This document shows, one piece after another, positions 1 through 9,291 of a stretch of DNA of 64,000 nucleotides. A program made the translations under genes and the position numbers. Source of the DNA: Comamonas terrigena NBRC 13299. Lineage in GTDB: Bacteria; Pseudomonadota; Gammaproteobacteria; Burkholderiales; Burkholderiaceae_C. Where the stretch lies: positions 3,367,001-3,431,000 of the forward strand of contig NZ_AP019749.1 in assembly GCF_006740045.1 (NCBI RefSeq). The letters are read 5' to 3'. Numbering within the stretch: the first letter of the stretch is position 1; every line of letters starts with the position of its first letter. The notes beneath the pieces were generated by a model. The model did not search any database. It was given only the letters and a program-made list of their open reading frames with translations, and was not told where the DNA came from.

Positions 1-682
1 GCACGCGCACCGCGTACTCACGCTCCAGACCGAAGCGCGGGTGCATCAGGTTGTTGGCCAGGGCGCCGGAATTGGTCAGCAGCAGCAGGCCTTCGGTGTT
101 CAGGTCCAGACGGCCGACGGACTGCCACTTGCCGGTGTGCAGCTTGGGCAGCTTGCGGAACACCGTGGGGCGGTTTTGCGGGTCGTCGTGGGTCACCACT
201 TCGCCCACGGGCTTGTGGTAGGCGATCACGCGGGCAGGCGGCGGTTCGATGCGGAAGTGGATCGGCTTGCCGTTGACCTTGATCTGGTCCCCGAACTGGA
301 CGCGCTGGCCCACGTGGGCCGGCTCGTTGTTGACCGAGATGCGGCCTTCCAGGATGAGCTTTTCCATCTCCAGGCGCGAACCCATGCCGGCCTGGGCCAG
401 CACCTTGTGCAGCTTGGGCGATTCGGCCTGCGGTTGCAGCACGCGCTTGGCCGGCGCCAGGTCTTCGCGTGCTTCGTCGGCATCCAGGGCGCCCGACACC
501 ACGTCTTCGAAGGCATAGCCTTGCGCTTCGAGGGCGGTTTCCGGGGTTTCAGCGGCATCCACGGCTTCATTCACCTCGGCGGCGTCCACCACCTGGGGGG
601 CTCGCGGTGTGGCCGCGCGCGGTTTGCGGGCGCCGGCAGCAGGTTTGGCGGCGCCACGGGGCGCCCGGTCTTTGGGGTTCAT
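1..682 (-). CDS. rluB: 23S rRNA pseudouridine synthase RluB (3' end outside window)
   Basis: RluB converts one uridine in the peptidyl-transferase region of 23S rRNA to pseudouridine. The reading frame starts at the ATG at 682 and leaves the window at position 1, so the C-terminal part is missing. An N-terminal Ala/Pro/Arg-rich stretch of about 75 residues precedes an S4 RNA-binding domain ([14 protein letters not shown]), then the catalytic motif [15 protein letters not shown], whose Asp is the conserved nucleophile of the RsuA/RluB family. It lies directly after scpB, a common bacterial arrangement (scpA-scpB-rluB). Only the upstream scpB reading-frame extension is unusual here. Confidence 0.93.
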   Translation of the reverse strand, partial: MNPKDRAPRGAAKPAAGARKPRAATPRAPQVVDAAEVNEAVDAAETPETALEAQGYAFEDVVSGALDADEAREDLAPAKRVLQPQAESPKLHKVLAQAGMGSRLEMEKLILEGRISVNNEPAHVGQRVQFGDQIKVNGKPIHFRIEPPPARVIAYHKPVGEVVTHDDPQNRPTVFRKLPKLHTGKWQSVGRLDLNTEGLLLLTNSGALANNLMHPRFGLEREYAVRV

Positions 683-756
683 ACGATCCATTCCCTGCGC
701 CACCCGGGCGCAGTCTAGTGTCATTGCATGTGGCGAAGCCGGCGGGCTTTGCGCAC

Positions 757-1871
757 TTAAAAGCGGTTCTTCCAGATCCAGCTCTGGTTTCCACCATCGT
801 CTTCTGGCTGCTCTGGCTGCTCTGGCTGCTCTGGCTGCTCTGGCTGCTCTGGCTGCTCTGGCTGCTCTGGCTGCTCTGGCTGCTCTGGCTGCTCTGGCTG
901 CTCTGGCTGCTCTGGCTGCTGGCTGGCTGCTCTGGCTGCTCTGGCTGCTCTGGCTGCTCTGGCTGCTCTGGCTGCTCTGGCTGCTCTGGCTGCTCTGGCT
1001 GCTCTGGCTGCTCTGGCTGCTCTGGCTGCTCTGGCTGCTCTGGCTGCTCTGGCTGCTCCGGCTGCTCCGGCTGCTCCGGCTGCTCCGGCTGCTCCGGCTG
1101 CTCCGGCTGCTCCGGCTGCTCCGGCTGCTCCGGCTGCTCCGGCTGCTCCGGCTGCTCCGGCTGCTCCGGCTGCTCCGGCTGCTCCGGCTGCTCCGGCTGC
1201 TCCGGCTGCTCCGGCTGCTCCGGCTGCTCCGGCTGCTCCGGCTGCTCCGGCTGCTCCGGCTGCTCCGGCTGCTCTACGGCAGCATCCTGCGTTTCGGGCG
1301 CTGCCGGCAGGTTTTCGCCATCGGCACCGTCGAGCTGGGCAAACAGATTGGCCTGCACCTCGGACGACTCCAGCATCGGCAACTGGTCCAGCGCCTGCAG
1401 GCCCAGATCGTCCAGGAACTGGCGCGTGGTGGCAAACAGTGCAGGACGGCCCACGGTTTCGCGGTGGCCGATCTCCTCGATCCAGCCCCGGTCTTCCAGC
1501 TGCTTGATGATCAGGCTGTTGACCGTCACGCCGCGGATGTCCTCGATGTCACCGCGCGTCACAGGCTGACGGTAGGCGATGATGGCCAGGGTTTCCAGCG
1601 TGGCGCGGGAGTAGCGGGGAGGCTTTTCCGGGTGCAGACGGTCCAGGTAGACGCGCATTTCCGGCTTGCTTTGAAAGCGCCAGCCCGAAGCCACCTGCAC
1701 CAGCTCCACACCGCGCTGTGTCCAGTCGCGTTGCAAAGCCAGGAGCAAATCCTTCAGCGTGTCGGTACCCAAAGTGCCATCGAACAGAGCGCGCAGCTCT
1801 TTGAGCGTCACCGGCTGGTGCGCGCAGATCAAGGCAGTTTCGAGGACCCGTTTCGCATCTACCGTATTCAT
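757..1871 (-). CDS. scpB: Segregation and condensation protein B with long Pro-Glu-Gln repeat tail; frame shifted inside the repeat
   Basis: ScpB is the winged-helix partner of ScpA in the SMC condensin complex that compacts the chromosome. The first about 185 residues are typical ScpB (ATG at 1871; [22 protein letters not shown]). A tail of about 40 Pro-Glu-Gln triplets follows. One repeat unit near 914-927 is 11 nt instead of 9, so the frame changes from PEQ to SSQ, reads through the normal stop and ends at 567 inside rluB. If the frame is kept, the tail ends [16 protein letters not shown] with TAA at 757-759, clear of the rluB start at 682. I give these coordinates as the likely ancestral gene. 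A real slippage mutation or an assembly error in the repeat would both explain it. Confidence 0.8.
804..1275. repeat. 9-bp tandem repeat, about 50 copies, inside scpB
   Basis: The plus strand reads GGCTGCTCT over and over from about 804 to 1054, then GGCTGCTCC from about 1055 to 1275. On the coding (minus) strand these are CCAGAGCAG and CCGGAGCAG, both Pro-Glu-Gln. The two blocks differ only at the proline third base, which suggests two separate expansions. A single 11-nt unit (CCAGCCAGCAG) near 914-927 breaks the phase by +2. There are no spacers, so this is not a CRISPR array. Confidence 0.97.
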
Positions 1872-1952
1872 GAGCGGAGATTCCGGGGGAAGTCAGAGTG
1901 CGCCTTCACAGGCGTGCCATACAGCGTACGCAGGCAGGCAGCCCGCGCAGTG

Positions 1953-2951
1953 TCAATGGGGGGGATTGTAGCGCAGCCCCAAAAAGTCGATGGCCGCCAT
2001 GAAATCGGCCGGCGGCGTGCTGCGCACCAGCACCTCCTGGCCGGTGATGGGGTGCACAAAGCCCAGGCGGTAGGCATGCAGCGCCTGGCGCTCCATCCCC
2101 GCCAGGGGCGTGCCGCCGTACAGGGCGTCGGCCAGCAGGGGGTGGCCCAGCCAGGCCATGTGCACACGGATCTGGTGGGTGCGCCCGGTGTGGAGCTTGC
2201 AATGCACCAGGCAGGCCTGCTCGGCCGAGTCCACCCCGGTGATGTCGGTCTGCGCCGGCTTGCCCGCCTGGCTGCCCAGGTCGACCACGGCCATGCGCAG
2301 GCGGTTGCGCGGGTCGCGGCCGATGGCCTGCCGGACTTCGCGCATGCCGCCGCGCCAGGCGCCGTGCGCCAGCGCCACGTACTGGCGCGAGACATCGCGG
2401 CGCGCGATCATGGCCACCAGCGCGTCCATTACATGGCGGCTCTTGGCCACCACCATCAGGCCGCTGGTGTCCTTGTCCAGGCGGTGCACGATGCCGGCAC
2501 GCGGTACCTGGGCCGCGCCCGCATGCCAGGCCAGCAGACCGTTGAGCAAGGTACCGCTCCAGTTGCCGGGTGCCGGGTGCACCACCAGGCCGGCCGGCTT
2601 GTTGACGATCAACAGGTGCTCGTCCTCATAGGCCACATCCAGCGCCATGGTTTCCGCACGGAACGACTGGCTTTGCGCCGTCGGTCGCATTTCCACCTGC
2701 AGGCGGTCGCCCCAGCGGACCTTGGCGGAGGCCTTGGTGACGACCGCGCCCTGCACCTGCACGGCCCCCTGGGCCAGCAGCTGCTGCAGGTAGCTGCGCG
2801 AGAACTCGGGCACCAGCTCTGCCAGCACCTTGTCCAGCCGCAGGCCATGCAAGGCGGTGGGCACCTCCACGGCGCGCAGCTCCGCCTGCTCCTGGACCTG
2901 CGCCCAGTCGTCCGCTTCCACGCTGTCAATGGCCTCTGTTGACTCCGTCAC
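1953..2951 (-). CDS. rluD: 23S rRNA pseudouridine(1911/1915/1917) synthase RluD
   Basis: RluD makes the three pseudouridines in helix 69 of 23S rRNA, at the subunit interface of the ribosome. The S4-like domain (LRLDKVLAELVPEFSRSYLQQLL) is followed by the RluA-family catalytic motif GIVHRLDKDTSGLMVVAK with the conserved Asp. I choose the GTG start at 2951 because AAGGA lies 7 nt upstream; this gives 332 residues, normal for RluD. The same frame stays open further upstream into nlpD, but that stretch is low-complexity and crosses a terminator. The terminator of nlpD at 2996-3027 lies only 45 nt before the start, so rluD is probably transcribed from its own promoter or by read-through. Confidence 0.93.
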   Translation of the reverse strand: MTESTEAIDSVEADDWAQVQEQAELRAVEVPTALHGLRLDKVLAELVPEFSRSYLQQLLAQGAVQVQGAVVTKASAKVRWGDRLQVEMRPTAQSQSFRAETMALDVAYEDEHLLIVNKPAGLVVHPAPGNWSGTLLNGLLAWHAGAAQVPRAGIVHRLDKDTSGLMVVAKSRHVMDALVAMIARRDVSRQYVALAHGAWRGGMREVRQAIGRDPRNRLRMAVVDLGSQAGKPAQTDITGVDSAEQACLVHCKLHTGRTHQIRVHMAWLGHPLLADALYGGTPLAGMERQALHAYRLGFVHPITGQEVLVRSTPPADFMAAIDFLGLRYNPPH

Positions 2952-2961
2952 ACCCGCATCC

Positions 2962-2988
2962 TTGTCTGTGTTGTCTGTGTTGTCTGTT
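2962..2988. repeat. Three tandem copies of TTGTCTGTG upstream of rluD
   Basis: Two exact copies and one copy with a final T instead of G (TTGTCTGTT) sit between the nlpD terminator and the rluD ribosome-binding site. The function is unknown. They might be a slippage-prone leader element. Confidence 0.8.
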
Positions 2989-2995
2989 GTTGCAT

Positions 2996-3027
2996 AAAAA
3001 AAAGCCAGCGCCGGCAGACACGCTGGC
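2996..3027 (-). terminator. Rho-independent terminator of the surE-pcm-nlpD operon
   Basis: Perfect 7-bp arms GCCAGCG (3004-3010) and CGCTGGC (3021-3027) enclose a 10-nt loop. On the minus strand they are followed by eight T residues (plus-strand A run 2996-3003). It lies 28 nt after the nlpD stop codon. Confidence 0.9.
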
Positions 3028-3054
3028 ACTGGCTGCGGCGGATCGCCCGGGCGA

Positions 3055-3912
3055 TCAGCGTGCGGGCAGATAGCGCGAGGGATCGACCGGCTTGCCCTGG
3101 CGGCGCACTTCAAAGTGCAGCTTCACGCGGTCGGCGTCGGTGCTGCCCATTTCGGCGATCTTCTGACCTTTCTTCACATTCTGGTCTTCCTTGACCAGCA
3201 GTTTCTGGTTGTGGGCGTAGGCCGTCAGATAGGTGTCGTTGTGCTTCAGGATGATCAGGTTGCCGTAGCCACGCAGACCGGCGCCGGCATAGACCACGCG
3301 GCCGTCCGCAGCGGCAGCGACCGGATCGCCGGCCTTGCCAGCGATGTCCAGCCCCTTGTTGCGGGATTCGTCAAAGCCTGCCAGCACGGCGCCGGAAGCC
3401 GGCCAGATGAAGCCCTGGCTGGTGTCGGCAGCGGGTGCCGGCGTCTTGGCCGGAGCAGGCTCCGCCGGTGCGGGCGTGCTGGTGGCCGGTGCAGAGCCGG
3501 CATCGCTGCCACCCACCACCACCGGCGCCACGGCGCGGCCGCCCGAGCTGCTGGAAGCCGGTGCGGAAGCCACCGACACATTGGGCGGCACCACGCGCAC
3601 CACCTGACCGACTTCGATCAGGTTGGCATTTTCCAGATTGCTCCAGCGGGCAATGTCCTTCCAGCTCTGGCCGTGTTCCAGACCGATGCGGATCAGGGTG
3701 TCACCGGGCTTGACGGTGTAGTAGCCGGGCTTGCCGGCGTTCTCGGCACCCGGCAGGGTGGACGGATCAACCGCAGGCGCCGAAGTCGAAGAAGCGGGAC
3801 GCGAGGCGCCGCGGTCTTCCACGGGAGCCTTGTTCACTTGTGCGCAACCCGCCAGGATCCCCCCGGCCACAACCAACGCACTCCAAGTGCCAAGACTTCG
3901 CGTAAACAACAT
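3055..3912 (-). CDS. nlpD: NlpD-like lipoprotein: LysM plus degenerate LytM (M23) domain
   Basis: NlpD homologues are outer-membrane lipoproteins that activate periplasmic amidases during septal peptidoglycan splitting. I choose ATG 3912 (AAAGGGAA 6 nt upstream) over an in-frame ATG at 3933. The signal peptide ends in a lipobox, LAGC, with Cys23. A LysM domain follows (YYTVKPGDTLIRIG, about residues 64-108), then a low-complexity Ala/Pro/Ser linker, then a LytM domain to the C-terminus. In that domain the first zinc His is replaced (NKGLDIAG) while LHFEVR is kept, as expected for a non-enzymatic activator. It is the last gene of surE-pcm-nlpD. In many proteobacteria rpoS follows nlpD; here the next gene is rluD. 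Confidence 0.92.
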   Translation of the reverse strand: MLFTRSLGTWSALVVAGGILAGCAQVNKAPVEDRGASRPASSTSAPAVDPSTLPGAENAGKPGYYTVKPGDTLIRIGLEHGQSWKDIARWSNLENANLIEVGQVVRVVPPNVSVASAPASSSSGGRAVAPVVVGGSDAGSAPATSTPAPAEPAPAKTPAPAADTSQGFIWPASGAVLAGFDESRNKGLDIAGKAGDPVAAAADGRVVYAGAGLRGYGNLIILKHNDTYLTAYAHNQKLLVKEDQNVKKGQKIAEMGSTDADRVKLHFEVRRQGKPVDPSRYLPAR

Positions 3913-3925
3913 ATGCAATTCCCTT

Positions 3926-4714
3926 TCAGGCAATCCCCGATTTTAGAGGGACAAAATTCACTGCTTCCAGAACTGTTTCATTGAAACCGTAAGGAGTTTT
4001 GTCAATCACCAGCAGGATCTGCTGGCCATTGCTCTGGACCATGGGGGCCACCAGGCGCCCGCCCACGGCCAATTGGTCGCACCAGGCGGCCGGCACCGCG
4101 TCGCCGCCTGCGGCCGCAATGATGCCCGCATACGGGGCACCTTGCGCATAGCCCACCATGCCGTCCCCAAAAATCAGGTGCACATTGGTGAGTCGCAAAG
4201 GACGCAAATTGTTCCGCGCCTTTTCGTGCAGGCCGCGCAGGCGCTCGATGGAGTAGACCTCCCGGGCCACGCGCCCCAGCACCGCAGCCTGGTAGCCGCA
4301 GCCGGTGCCGATCTCCAGCACCCGGCCCAGGCCGCCGCGCGCGCCTTCCGCACCCAGCAGCAGCTCGATCATGCGGGCCACCACGCTGGGCTTGGAGATG
4401 GTCTGCGCCAGGCCGATGGGCAGGCTGGTGTCTTCATAGGCCTGGTTGACCAGGGCGGTGTCGACAAACAGGTGCCGCTCCACGCTGCCCATGGCCTGCA
4501 GCACCGCTGCCGAGCTGATGCCGGAAGCCGCCAGGCGCTGCACCATGCGGCTGCGCACGGCCGCCGAATCCAGGCCCACGCCCCGGGGCGCCGGCATGGG
4601 CGCAGCGCTGCGCGGTGCGGCATTGCCGGCCGGGCGGACCACCGGGCGCACGGCATTCTGCGCGCTGGGCGGGCCCAGGCGGGCAGGAAAGCTGGGCCGC
4701 TTGGGCTGGTTCAT
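3926..4714 (-). CDS. pcm: Protein-L-isoaspartate O-methyltransferase
   Basis: Pcm methylates isoaspartyl residues that arise in ageing proteins, starting their repair, with S-adenosylmethionine as methyl donor. The 262-residue protein has a 50-residue Pro/Ala-rich N-terminal extension and then the PCMT fold. Key segments are the SAM motif [15 protein letters not shown] and the post-I region IFGDGMVGY. The ATG at 4714 has a strong GGAGG upstream and overlaps the surE stop codon by 4 nt (ATGA), so the two are translationally coupled. nlpD follows after 13 nt. Confidence 0.94.
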   Translation of the reverse strand: MNQPKRPSFPARLGPPSAQNAVRPVVRPAGNAAPRSAAPMPAPRGVGLDSAAVRSRMVQRLAASGISSAAVLQAMGSVERHLFVDTALVNQAYEDTSLPIGLAQTISKPSVVARMIELLLGAEGARGGLGRVLEIGTGCGYQAAVLGRVAREVYSIERLRGLHEKARNNLRPLRLTNVHLIFGDGMVGYAQGAPYAGIIAAAGGDAVPAAWCDQLAVGGRLVAPMVQSNGQQILLVIDKTPYGFNETVLEAVNFVPLKSGIA

Positions 4715-5493
4715 GCATCCTCCTTGCGGGGCTCCACGGCCTCCAAACGTGCGGCAGTCTGTGCCCAATACACCAGGTGATCGTGGTCCGTGAGGTCCAC
4801 TTTCAGCGGCGTCATGGCCACATGCCCATGGGCTGTGGCATGGAAATCGGTGCCCTCGGATTCGTCCAGCGCCGCACCGGCGCTGCCAATCCAGTACATG
4901 GTCTCGCCACGCGGGCTGACCTGGGTGATGACCGGCTCGGCCGAATGCCGGCGTCCCAGCCGGCAGACCTTGACGGCGCCCAGCTGCTGCGCCGGCAGGT
5001 TGGGAATGTTCACATTCAGCAGCCAGGGCTTGGTGCCCAGCAGCTTCTGCTGCGCCAGCTGCGCCACCATGTCGCGGGCCTTGCCGGCAGCGGCATCCAG
5101 TTCCACCCAGTCGCGCTCCACCTGGGAGAACGCGATGGACGGCACGCCGAACAGATAGCCTTCCATGGCGGCGCCCACGGTGCCGGAATACACCGTGTCG
5201 TCGCCCATGTTGGCGCCGTTGTTGATGCCGGACACCACCAGATCCGGCTTGTAGCCCAGCAGGCCGGTCAGCGCGATGTGCACGCAATCGGCCGGGGTGC
5301 CATTCACATAGCGAAAGCCGTTCGGCGCTTCGCGCACGTACAGCGGTGAATGCAGGGTCAGCGCATTGGATTTGGCGCTGTTGTTGTGCTCTGGCGCCAC
5401 CACCTCCACATCGGCGATGGTCTTGAGTGCGTTGTACAAGGCGACGATGCCCGGCGCTTGATAGCCGTCATCGTTGGAAATAAGAATCTTCAT
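4711..5493 (-). CDS. surE: 5'/3'-nucleotidase SurE
   Basis: SurE is a metal-dependent nucleotidase of the stationary phase that dephosphorylates nucleoside monophosphates. The start is fixed by [15 protein letters not shown], which carries the paired Asp metal ligands at residues 8-9. Further family blocks are [18 protein letters not shown] and the C-terminal DGTDFHAT-like segment ([18 protein letters not shown]). The 260-residue length is typical. It opens the surE-pcm-nlpD operon and is divergent from the GGDEF gene at 5662, with 168 nt between them. Confidence 0.95.
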   Translation of the reverse strand: MKILISNDDGYQAPGIVALYNALKTIADVEVVAPEHNNSAKSNALTLHSPLYVREAPNGFRYVNGTPADCVHIALTGLLGYKPDLVVSGINNGANMGDDTVYSGTVGAAMEGYLFGVPSIAFSQVERDWVELDAAAGKARDMVAQLAQQKLLGTKPWLLNVNIPNLPAQQLGAVKVCRLGRRHSAEPVITQVSPRGETMYWIGSAGAALDESEGTDFHATAHGHVAMTPLKVDLTDHDHLVYWAQTAARLEAVEPRKEDA

Positions 5494-5661
5494 GCTGTGC
5501 AAACGGGTTGCCCGGATTGTAGGGTGCTCACTCTTGCCCCCAAATACTTGCGGCGTTGTGCGGACATGCGACACCGTTTGCGCACGATGTCCCGGCCTGG
5601 TGCTGTGTTCTGTCACACTTTTGCCCGTCCCCCTCCTCTTTCCTCCCAAAGGTCTACCCCC

Positions 5662-7209
5662 GTGGCTGAACGCTCTGTCCCAGATATCGCCCGTGAAGCT
5701 TTCCGTCTGCTGGCCACCCGCAAGCTCCCGCCCACGCCCGAAAACTACCAGACCGTCTACGAGGAAGTGGCCGGCCAGCTGCCCCGCCCGCCCTTCCCCA
5801 GCAAGGCGCTGCGCCAGATATTCAGCGTGCTGCCCGCGCAAAGCGCGGTGCAGCAGCGCATCGCCCTGCATTTCAACCAGGCCATCAACGACCAGAACTG
5901 GCACGGCATCCAGCAGGCCATTCTGGCCTATGCGCACATGGACGACGTGCTGGCTGCCCACCAGTCCATGGGCACCGTACCGCCGGCCCCGGCCCCACAG
6001 ATGCTGGAATTGCTGCCGCCCGAGTTGGCCGAGCAGTTGGCCCGTGTGTTGGAGCACATTCTGCCCATGCTGTCCGAGGATGAGGACCGGCGCATGCACG
6101 AGCTGACCGACCAACTGGTGCATTTCCTGCGCATTTCGCCGCCTGCGCTGCAGGATCTGCTGCACATGCTGCAGAACTACGCCTACCGCCTGTCCTTTGC
6201 CACCGAAGACCAGGCCCAGCGCCGCCGCGCCATCCAGGGCCTGCTGCGCACCATGGTCACGCACACGGCCGAACTGAACCAGCAGGACAGCACCTTGCAG
6301 ACCCTCAGTACCACGCTGCTGCAGGCGCTGGAGCAGCCCTGGACGCTGCCCCACCTGGACCAGCTGCAGCAGCAGCTCCAGACCCTGCTGCTGCGCCAGC
6401 TGGACCTGCACAGCCGGGCCGGCGAGGCCCAGGCCCACATCAAGGACCTGCTGGGCGAATCCCTGCAGCGCCTGGCTGCGCTGTCGCGCAGCAATACCGT
6501 GCAGACCCGCCAGATCGAGGAATGTGCCGGCCAGCTGGAGCAGGCCCAGGGCCTGGCCGACATGGCGCCGGTGCTGGAGCAGCTGGTGGCCGCCACGCGC
6601 TCGATCGCCACCGAGAACAAGATCGCCCACGCGGCCCTGCAGGATCTGCAGGAGCGCAGCACCCAGGAGCAGCAGTCCATCGAGGCCCTGCAAAAAGCGC
6701 TGGACACGGCCGAGGAACTGGCCCGCCACGACCCGCTGACCCGTGCGCTGAACGCCAAGGGCCTGGAAGAAGGGCTGGACCGCGAGATGGCCCGCGCCAC
6801 CCGCTACCGCACACCCCTGAGCCTGGCATCGATGACGCTGGAAGGCCTGCACGCCCTGGGGCTGGAGCATGGCCCGGCCCTGGTGGAGCAGGCCCAGTGC
6901 CACCTCGCCATGGTGGCGCGCTCGGTGCTGCGGCCCCAGGATCTGCTGGCCCGCGACCAGGCCAACCACTTCTTTGTGGTGCTCTCCGGCGCCCATGCCG
7001 ACGATGCCCTGCAGGCCCTGATCCGCCTGCAGCAGGAGCTGGAACGCCGCCCGCTGCTGAGCGAGGATGAAAAAATCAGCTTGCGCATCAGCGCCGGTGT
7101 GGTGCAGGCTTGGCCTTCGGAACCGCGCCTGGACCTGATGAACCGTGCCGATCAGAGCCTGCAGCATGCCCAGATGACGGGATCGGGCGGGCGCCTGGCA
7201 CGCGGCTGA
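5662..7209 (+). CDS. Degenerate GGDEF-domain protein
   Basis: The protein is 515 residues from a GTG start at 5662, with AAAGG 9 nt upstream. Longer in-frame starts exist but lie in non-coding-like sequence. The N-terminal about 350 residues are rich in Leu, Gln and Glu and look largely helical or coiled-coil. The last about 160 residues match the diguanylate cyclase fold, beginning [26 protein letters not shown]. The signature GGDEF loop reads [13 protein letters not shown], so the catalytic Gly-Gly-Asp-Glu is absent and cyclic-di-GMP synthesis is unlikely. It may act as a sensor, an effector or a partner of an active cyclase. No membrane segment or EAL domain is visible. Confidence 0.8.
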   Translation: MAERSVPDIAREAFRLLATRKLPPTPENYQTVYEEVAGQLPRPPFPSKALRQIFSVLPAQSAVQQRIALHFNQAINDQNWHGIQQAILAYAHMDDVLAAHQSMGTVPPAPAPQMLELLPPELAEQLARVLEHILPMLSEDEDRRMHELTDQLVHFLRISPPALQDLLHMLQNYAYRLSFATEDQAQRRRAIQGLLRTMVTHTAELNQQDSTLQTLSTTLLQALEQPWTLPHLDQLQQQLQTLLLRQLDLHSRAGEAQAHIKDLLGESLQRLAALSRSNTVQTRQIEECAGQLEQAQGLADMAPVLEQLVAATRSIATENKIAHAALQDLQERSTQEQQSIEALQKALDTAEELARHDPLTRALNAKGLEEGLDREMARATRYRTPLSLASMTLEGLHALGLEHGPALVEQAQCHLAMVARSVLRPQDLLARDQANHFFVVLSGAHADDALQALIRLQQELERRPLLSEDEKISLRISAGVVQAWPSEPRLDLMNRADQSLQHAQMTGSGGRLARG

Positions 7210-7292
7210 TCCGGTCCTGTCCTGCACCGCGGGGCAGGCCCGCGCGGTCACACTCCCACCTGTTGCACAGCCACATCAACAAGGAGAACCGC

Positions 7293-9134
7293 ATGCCCAT
7301 GCCCCGACGCGCCGCCCCCTGGGCGCTGACAGCCGCCACCGCCGCTGCAGCCGCCCTGCTGTCCGCCTGCTCCAGCCCTTCCCTGCACTACGCCACGCCC
7401 ACGCTGGAGCCCGAAGGCAGCTCCGGCTGGACCGACAAGCCCGGCTGGGCCACCGAAAAGTTTGCCGTGGCCGCCGCCAACCCGCTGGCCACCGATGCCG
7501 GCTACCAGGTGCTCAAGGCCGGCGGCAGTGCCGTCGATGCAGCAATTGCCGTGCAGCTGGTGCTGGGCCTGGTCGAGCCGCAGTCCAGCGGCATCGGCGG
7601 CGGCGCCTTTCTGCTGCACGCCGCCGGCACCAAGGTCGAAGCCTATGACGGCCGCGAAACCGCCCCCGCAGCGGCTACCGAAACCCTGTTCCTCAAGCCC
7701 GACGGCACACCCATGGCGTTTCACGACGCCGTGGTGGGCGGGCGCTCCGTGGGCACGCCTGGCGCCATCCGCATGCTGGAGCTGGCGCACCAGGAGCACG
7801 GCAAGCTGCCCTGGGCCAGCCTGTTCACGCCGGCCATCCAGCTGGCGGACCAGGGTTTCAAGGTGAGCCCGCGCCTGCACACCATGCTGTCGAACGAGAA
7901 GTTCCTGAGCGCCGACCCCGAAGCCCGCGCCTATTTCTACGGCGCCGACGGCAAGCCCCTGCCCGTGGGCCATGTGCTGCGCAACCCGGCCTATGCCCAG
8001 GTGCTGCGCGCCCTGGCCCGCGATGGCAGCAAGGCCCTGCACGAAGGCGAAGTGGCCCAGGCCATCGTGCAGAAGGTGCGCAGCCATGCCACCAATCCCG
8101 GCCTGCTGAGCACCCAGGATCTGGCCGGCTACCGGCCCCGCAAGCGGGAAGCCCTGTGCCATGACTGGAACATTCCGCCCACCCCCGCCAGCGCCACCGC
8201 GCGCAGCTACCGGGTATGCGGCTTTCCGCCCCCGGGTTCCGGCGGCATTGCCGTGGGGCAGATCCTGGGCATCCTGGCGCAGACGCCCGCCGCAGCCATG
8301 CCGCTGGATGCCCAGGGCCTGCCCACGGCCAACTGGCTGCACTTCTATACCGAGGCCGCGCGCCTGGCCTTTGCCGACCGGGGCCTGTACGTGGCCGACC
8401 CGGACTTTGTGCAGGCACCCGGCGGCAACTGGCAGAACCTGCTGGACAGCCAGTACCTGGCCGAACGTGCCCGCCTGATCGGGGCGCAGAGCATGAAGGT
8501 GGCCCAGCCCGGCAACCCGGTCTCGGTGCGCAGCAGCTACGCGCCCATGGCGCACCAGATCGAGTACGGCACCAGCCACATCAGCATCGTCGACGCCCAG
8601 GGCAATGCCCTGGCCATGACCACCACCATCGAAGACCAGTTCGGCAGCCGCCAGATGGTCAAGGGCTTTTTGCTGAACAACGAGCTGACCGACTTCAGCA
8701 TGGCCCCGCGCACGGCCGACGGTCTGCCGATTGCCAACCGGGTGCAGCCCGGCAAGCGCCCACGCTCGTCCATGGCGCCCACGCTGGTGTTCGACAAGGC
8801 CACCGGCCAGCTGCTGATGAGCGCCGGCAGCCCCGGCGGGGCGCAGATCATCCACTACACGGCCAAGACGCTGTGGGGCGTGTTCGGCTGGGGGCTGACG
8901 CCGCAGCAGGCCATCAACCTGCCCAATTTCAGCAGCCTCAACGGCCCCAGCCTGCTGGAGGAAAAACGCTTCCCCGAAGCCACGGTCAACGCCCTGCGCC
9001 AGCGCGGCGCCGAGGTGAAGGAGCAGCAGCTGACCAGCGGCCTGCAGGCCATCACCCGGGGCGAAGCCCATGGCAAGACCTTCTGGTTCGGCGGCGCCGA
9101 CCCGCGCCGCGAAGGGGTGGTGATGGGCGACTGA
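7293..9134 (+). CDS. ggt: Gamma-glutamyltransferase, lipoprotein
   Basis: Gamma-glutamyltransferase cleaves the gamma-glutamyl bond of glutathione and transfers it to water or amino acids in the periplasm. ATG 7293 has AAGGAG 7 nt upstream. A signal peptide ends LLSAC (Cys26), so this copy is probably lipid-anchored rather than freely secreted. The proenzyme self-cleaves before the Thr of TSHISIVDAQGNALAMTT, matching the nucleophile region of the family. The glycine-rich oxyanion segment SAGSPGG is also present. Length is 613 residues, slightly longer than usual because of the N-terminal leader. It shares orientation and a lipoprotein leader with the next gene but is separated by 157 nt including a hairpin. 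Confidence 0.92.
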   Translation: MPMPRRAAPWALTAATAAAAALLSACSSPSLHYATPTLEPEGSSGWTDKPGWATEKFAVAAANPLATDAGYQVLKAGGSAVDAAIAVQLVLGLVEPQSSGIGGGAFLLHAAGTKVEAYDGRETAPAAATETLFLKPDGTPMAFHDAVVGGRSVGTPGAIRMLELAHQEHGKLPWASLFTPAIQLADQGFKVSPRLHTMLSNEKFLSADPEARAYFYGADGKPLPVGHVLRNPAYAQVLRALARDGSKALHEGEVAQAIVQKVRSHATNPGLLSTQDLAGYRPRKREALCHDWNIPPTPASATARSYRVCGFPPPGSGGIAVGQILGILAQTPAAAMPLDAQGLPTANWLHFYTEAARLAFADRGLYVADPDFVQAPGGNWQNLLDSQYLAERARLIGAQSMKVAQPGNPVSVRSSYAPMAHQIEYGTSHISIVDAQGNALAMTTTIEDQFGSRQMVKGFLLNNELTDFSMAPRTADGLPIANRVQPGKRPRSSMAPTLVFDKATGQLLMSAGSPGGAQIIHYTAKTLWGVFGWGLTPQQAINLPNFSSLNGPSLLEEKRFPEATVNALRQRGAEVKEQQLTSGLQAITRGEAHGKTFWFGGADPRREGVVMGD

Positions 9135-9160
9135 GCCAGCCCTTCACCGGCCTTCCTCCG

Positions 9161-9194
9161 CCCTGTGGGCGCCCACACCGGGTGCACCACAGGG
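9161..9194 (+). terminator. Hairpin after ggt, possible terminator
   Basis: Arms CCCTGTGG (9161-9168) and CCACAGGG (9187-9194) flank an 18-nt loop, 27 nt after the ggt stop. No T-run follows, so it could be a Rho-dependent or RNA-stabilising structure. Confidence 0.4.
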
Positions 9195-9221
9195 CTGGCA
9201 GCCCAATCCCGGGGCATCTGC

Positions 9222-9245
9222 TAGTGTTGTAGTGTTGTAGTGTTG
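9222..9245. repeat. Three tandem copies of TAGTGTTG
   Basis: Three exact 8-bp copies lie 47-70 nt upstream of the phospholipase D-like gene. They may fall in its promoter region, where copy number could alter spacing. No function can be shown from sequence. Confidence 0.85.
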
Positions 9246-9291
9246 TAACGTTGCATCCATCCACTTTCACTGACCGCCCCTTGAACGTGCC

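Noticed and set aside
804..1275. Array-like regular repeat that might be a CRISPR
   Set aside because: Units are 9 bp, contiguous and coding in scpB; there are no spacers.
609..2942. Long plus-strand open frame across scpB and rluD
   Set aside because: It is a high-GC antisense shadow; Leu/Ala/Arg repeats merely mirror the scpB repeat and the real genes are on the minus strand.
5494..7251. Long minus-strand open frame running from the GGDEF gene into surE
   Set aside because: The part over 5494-7251 is a Gln/Leu/Gly-rich shadow of the plus-strand GGDEF gene; only the surE part is real.
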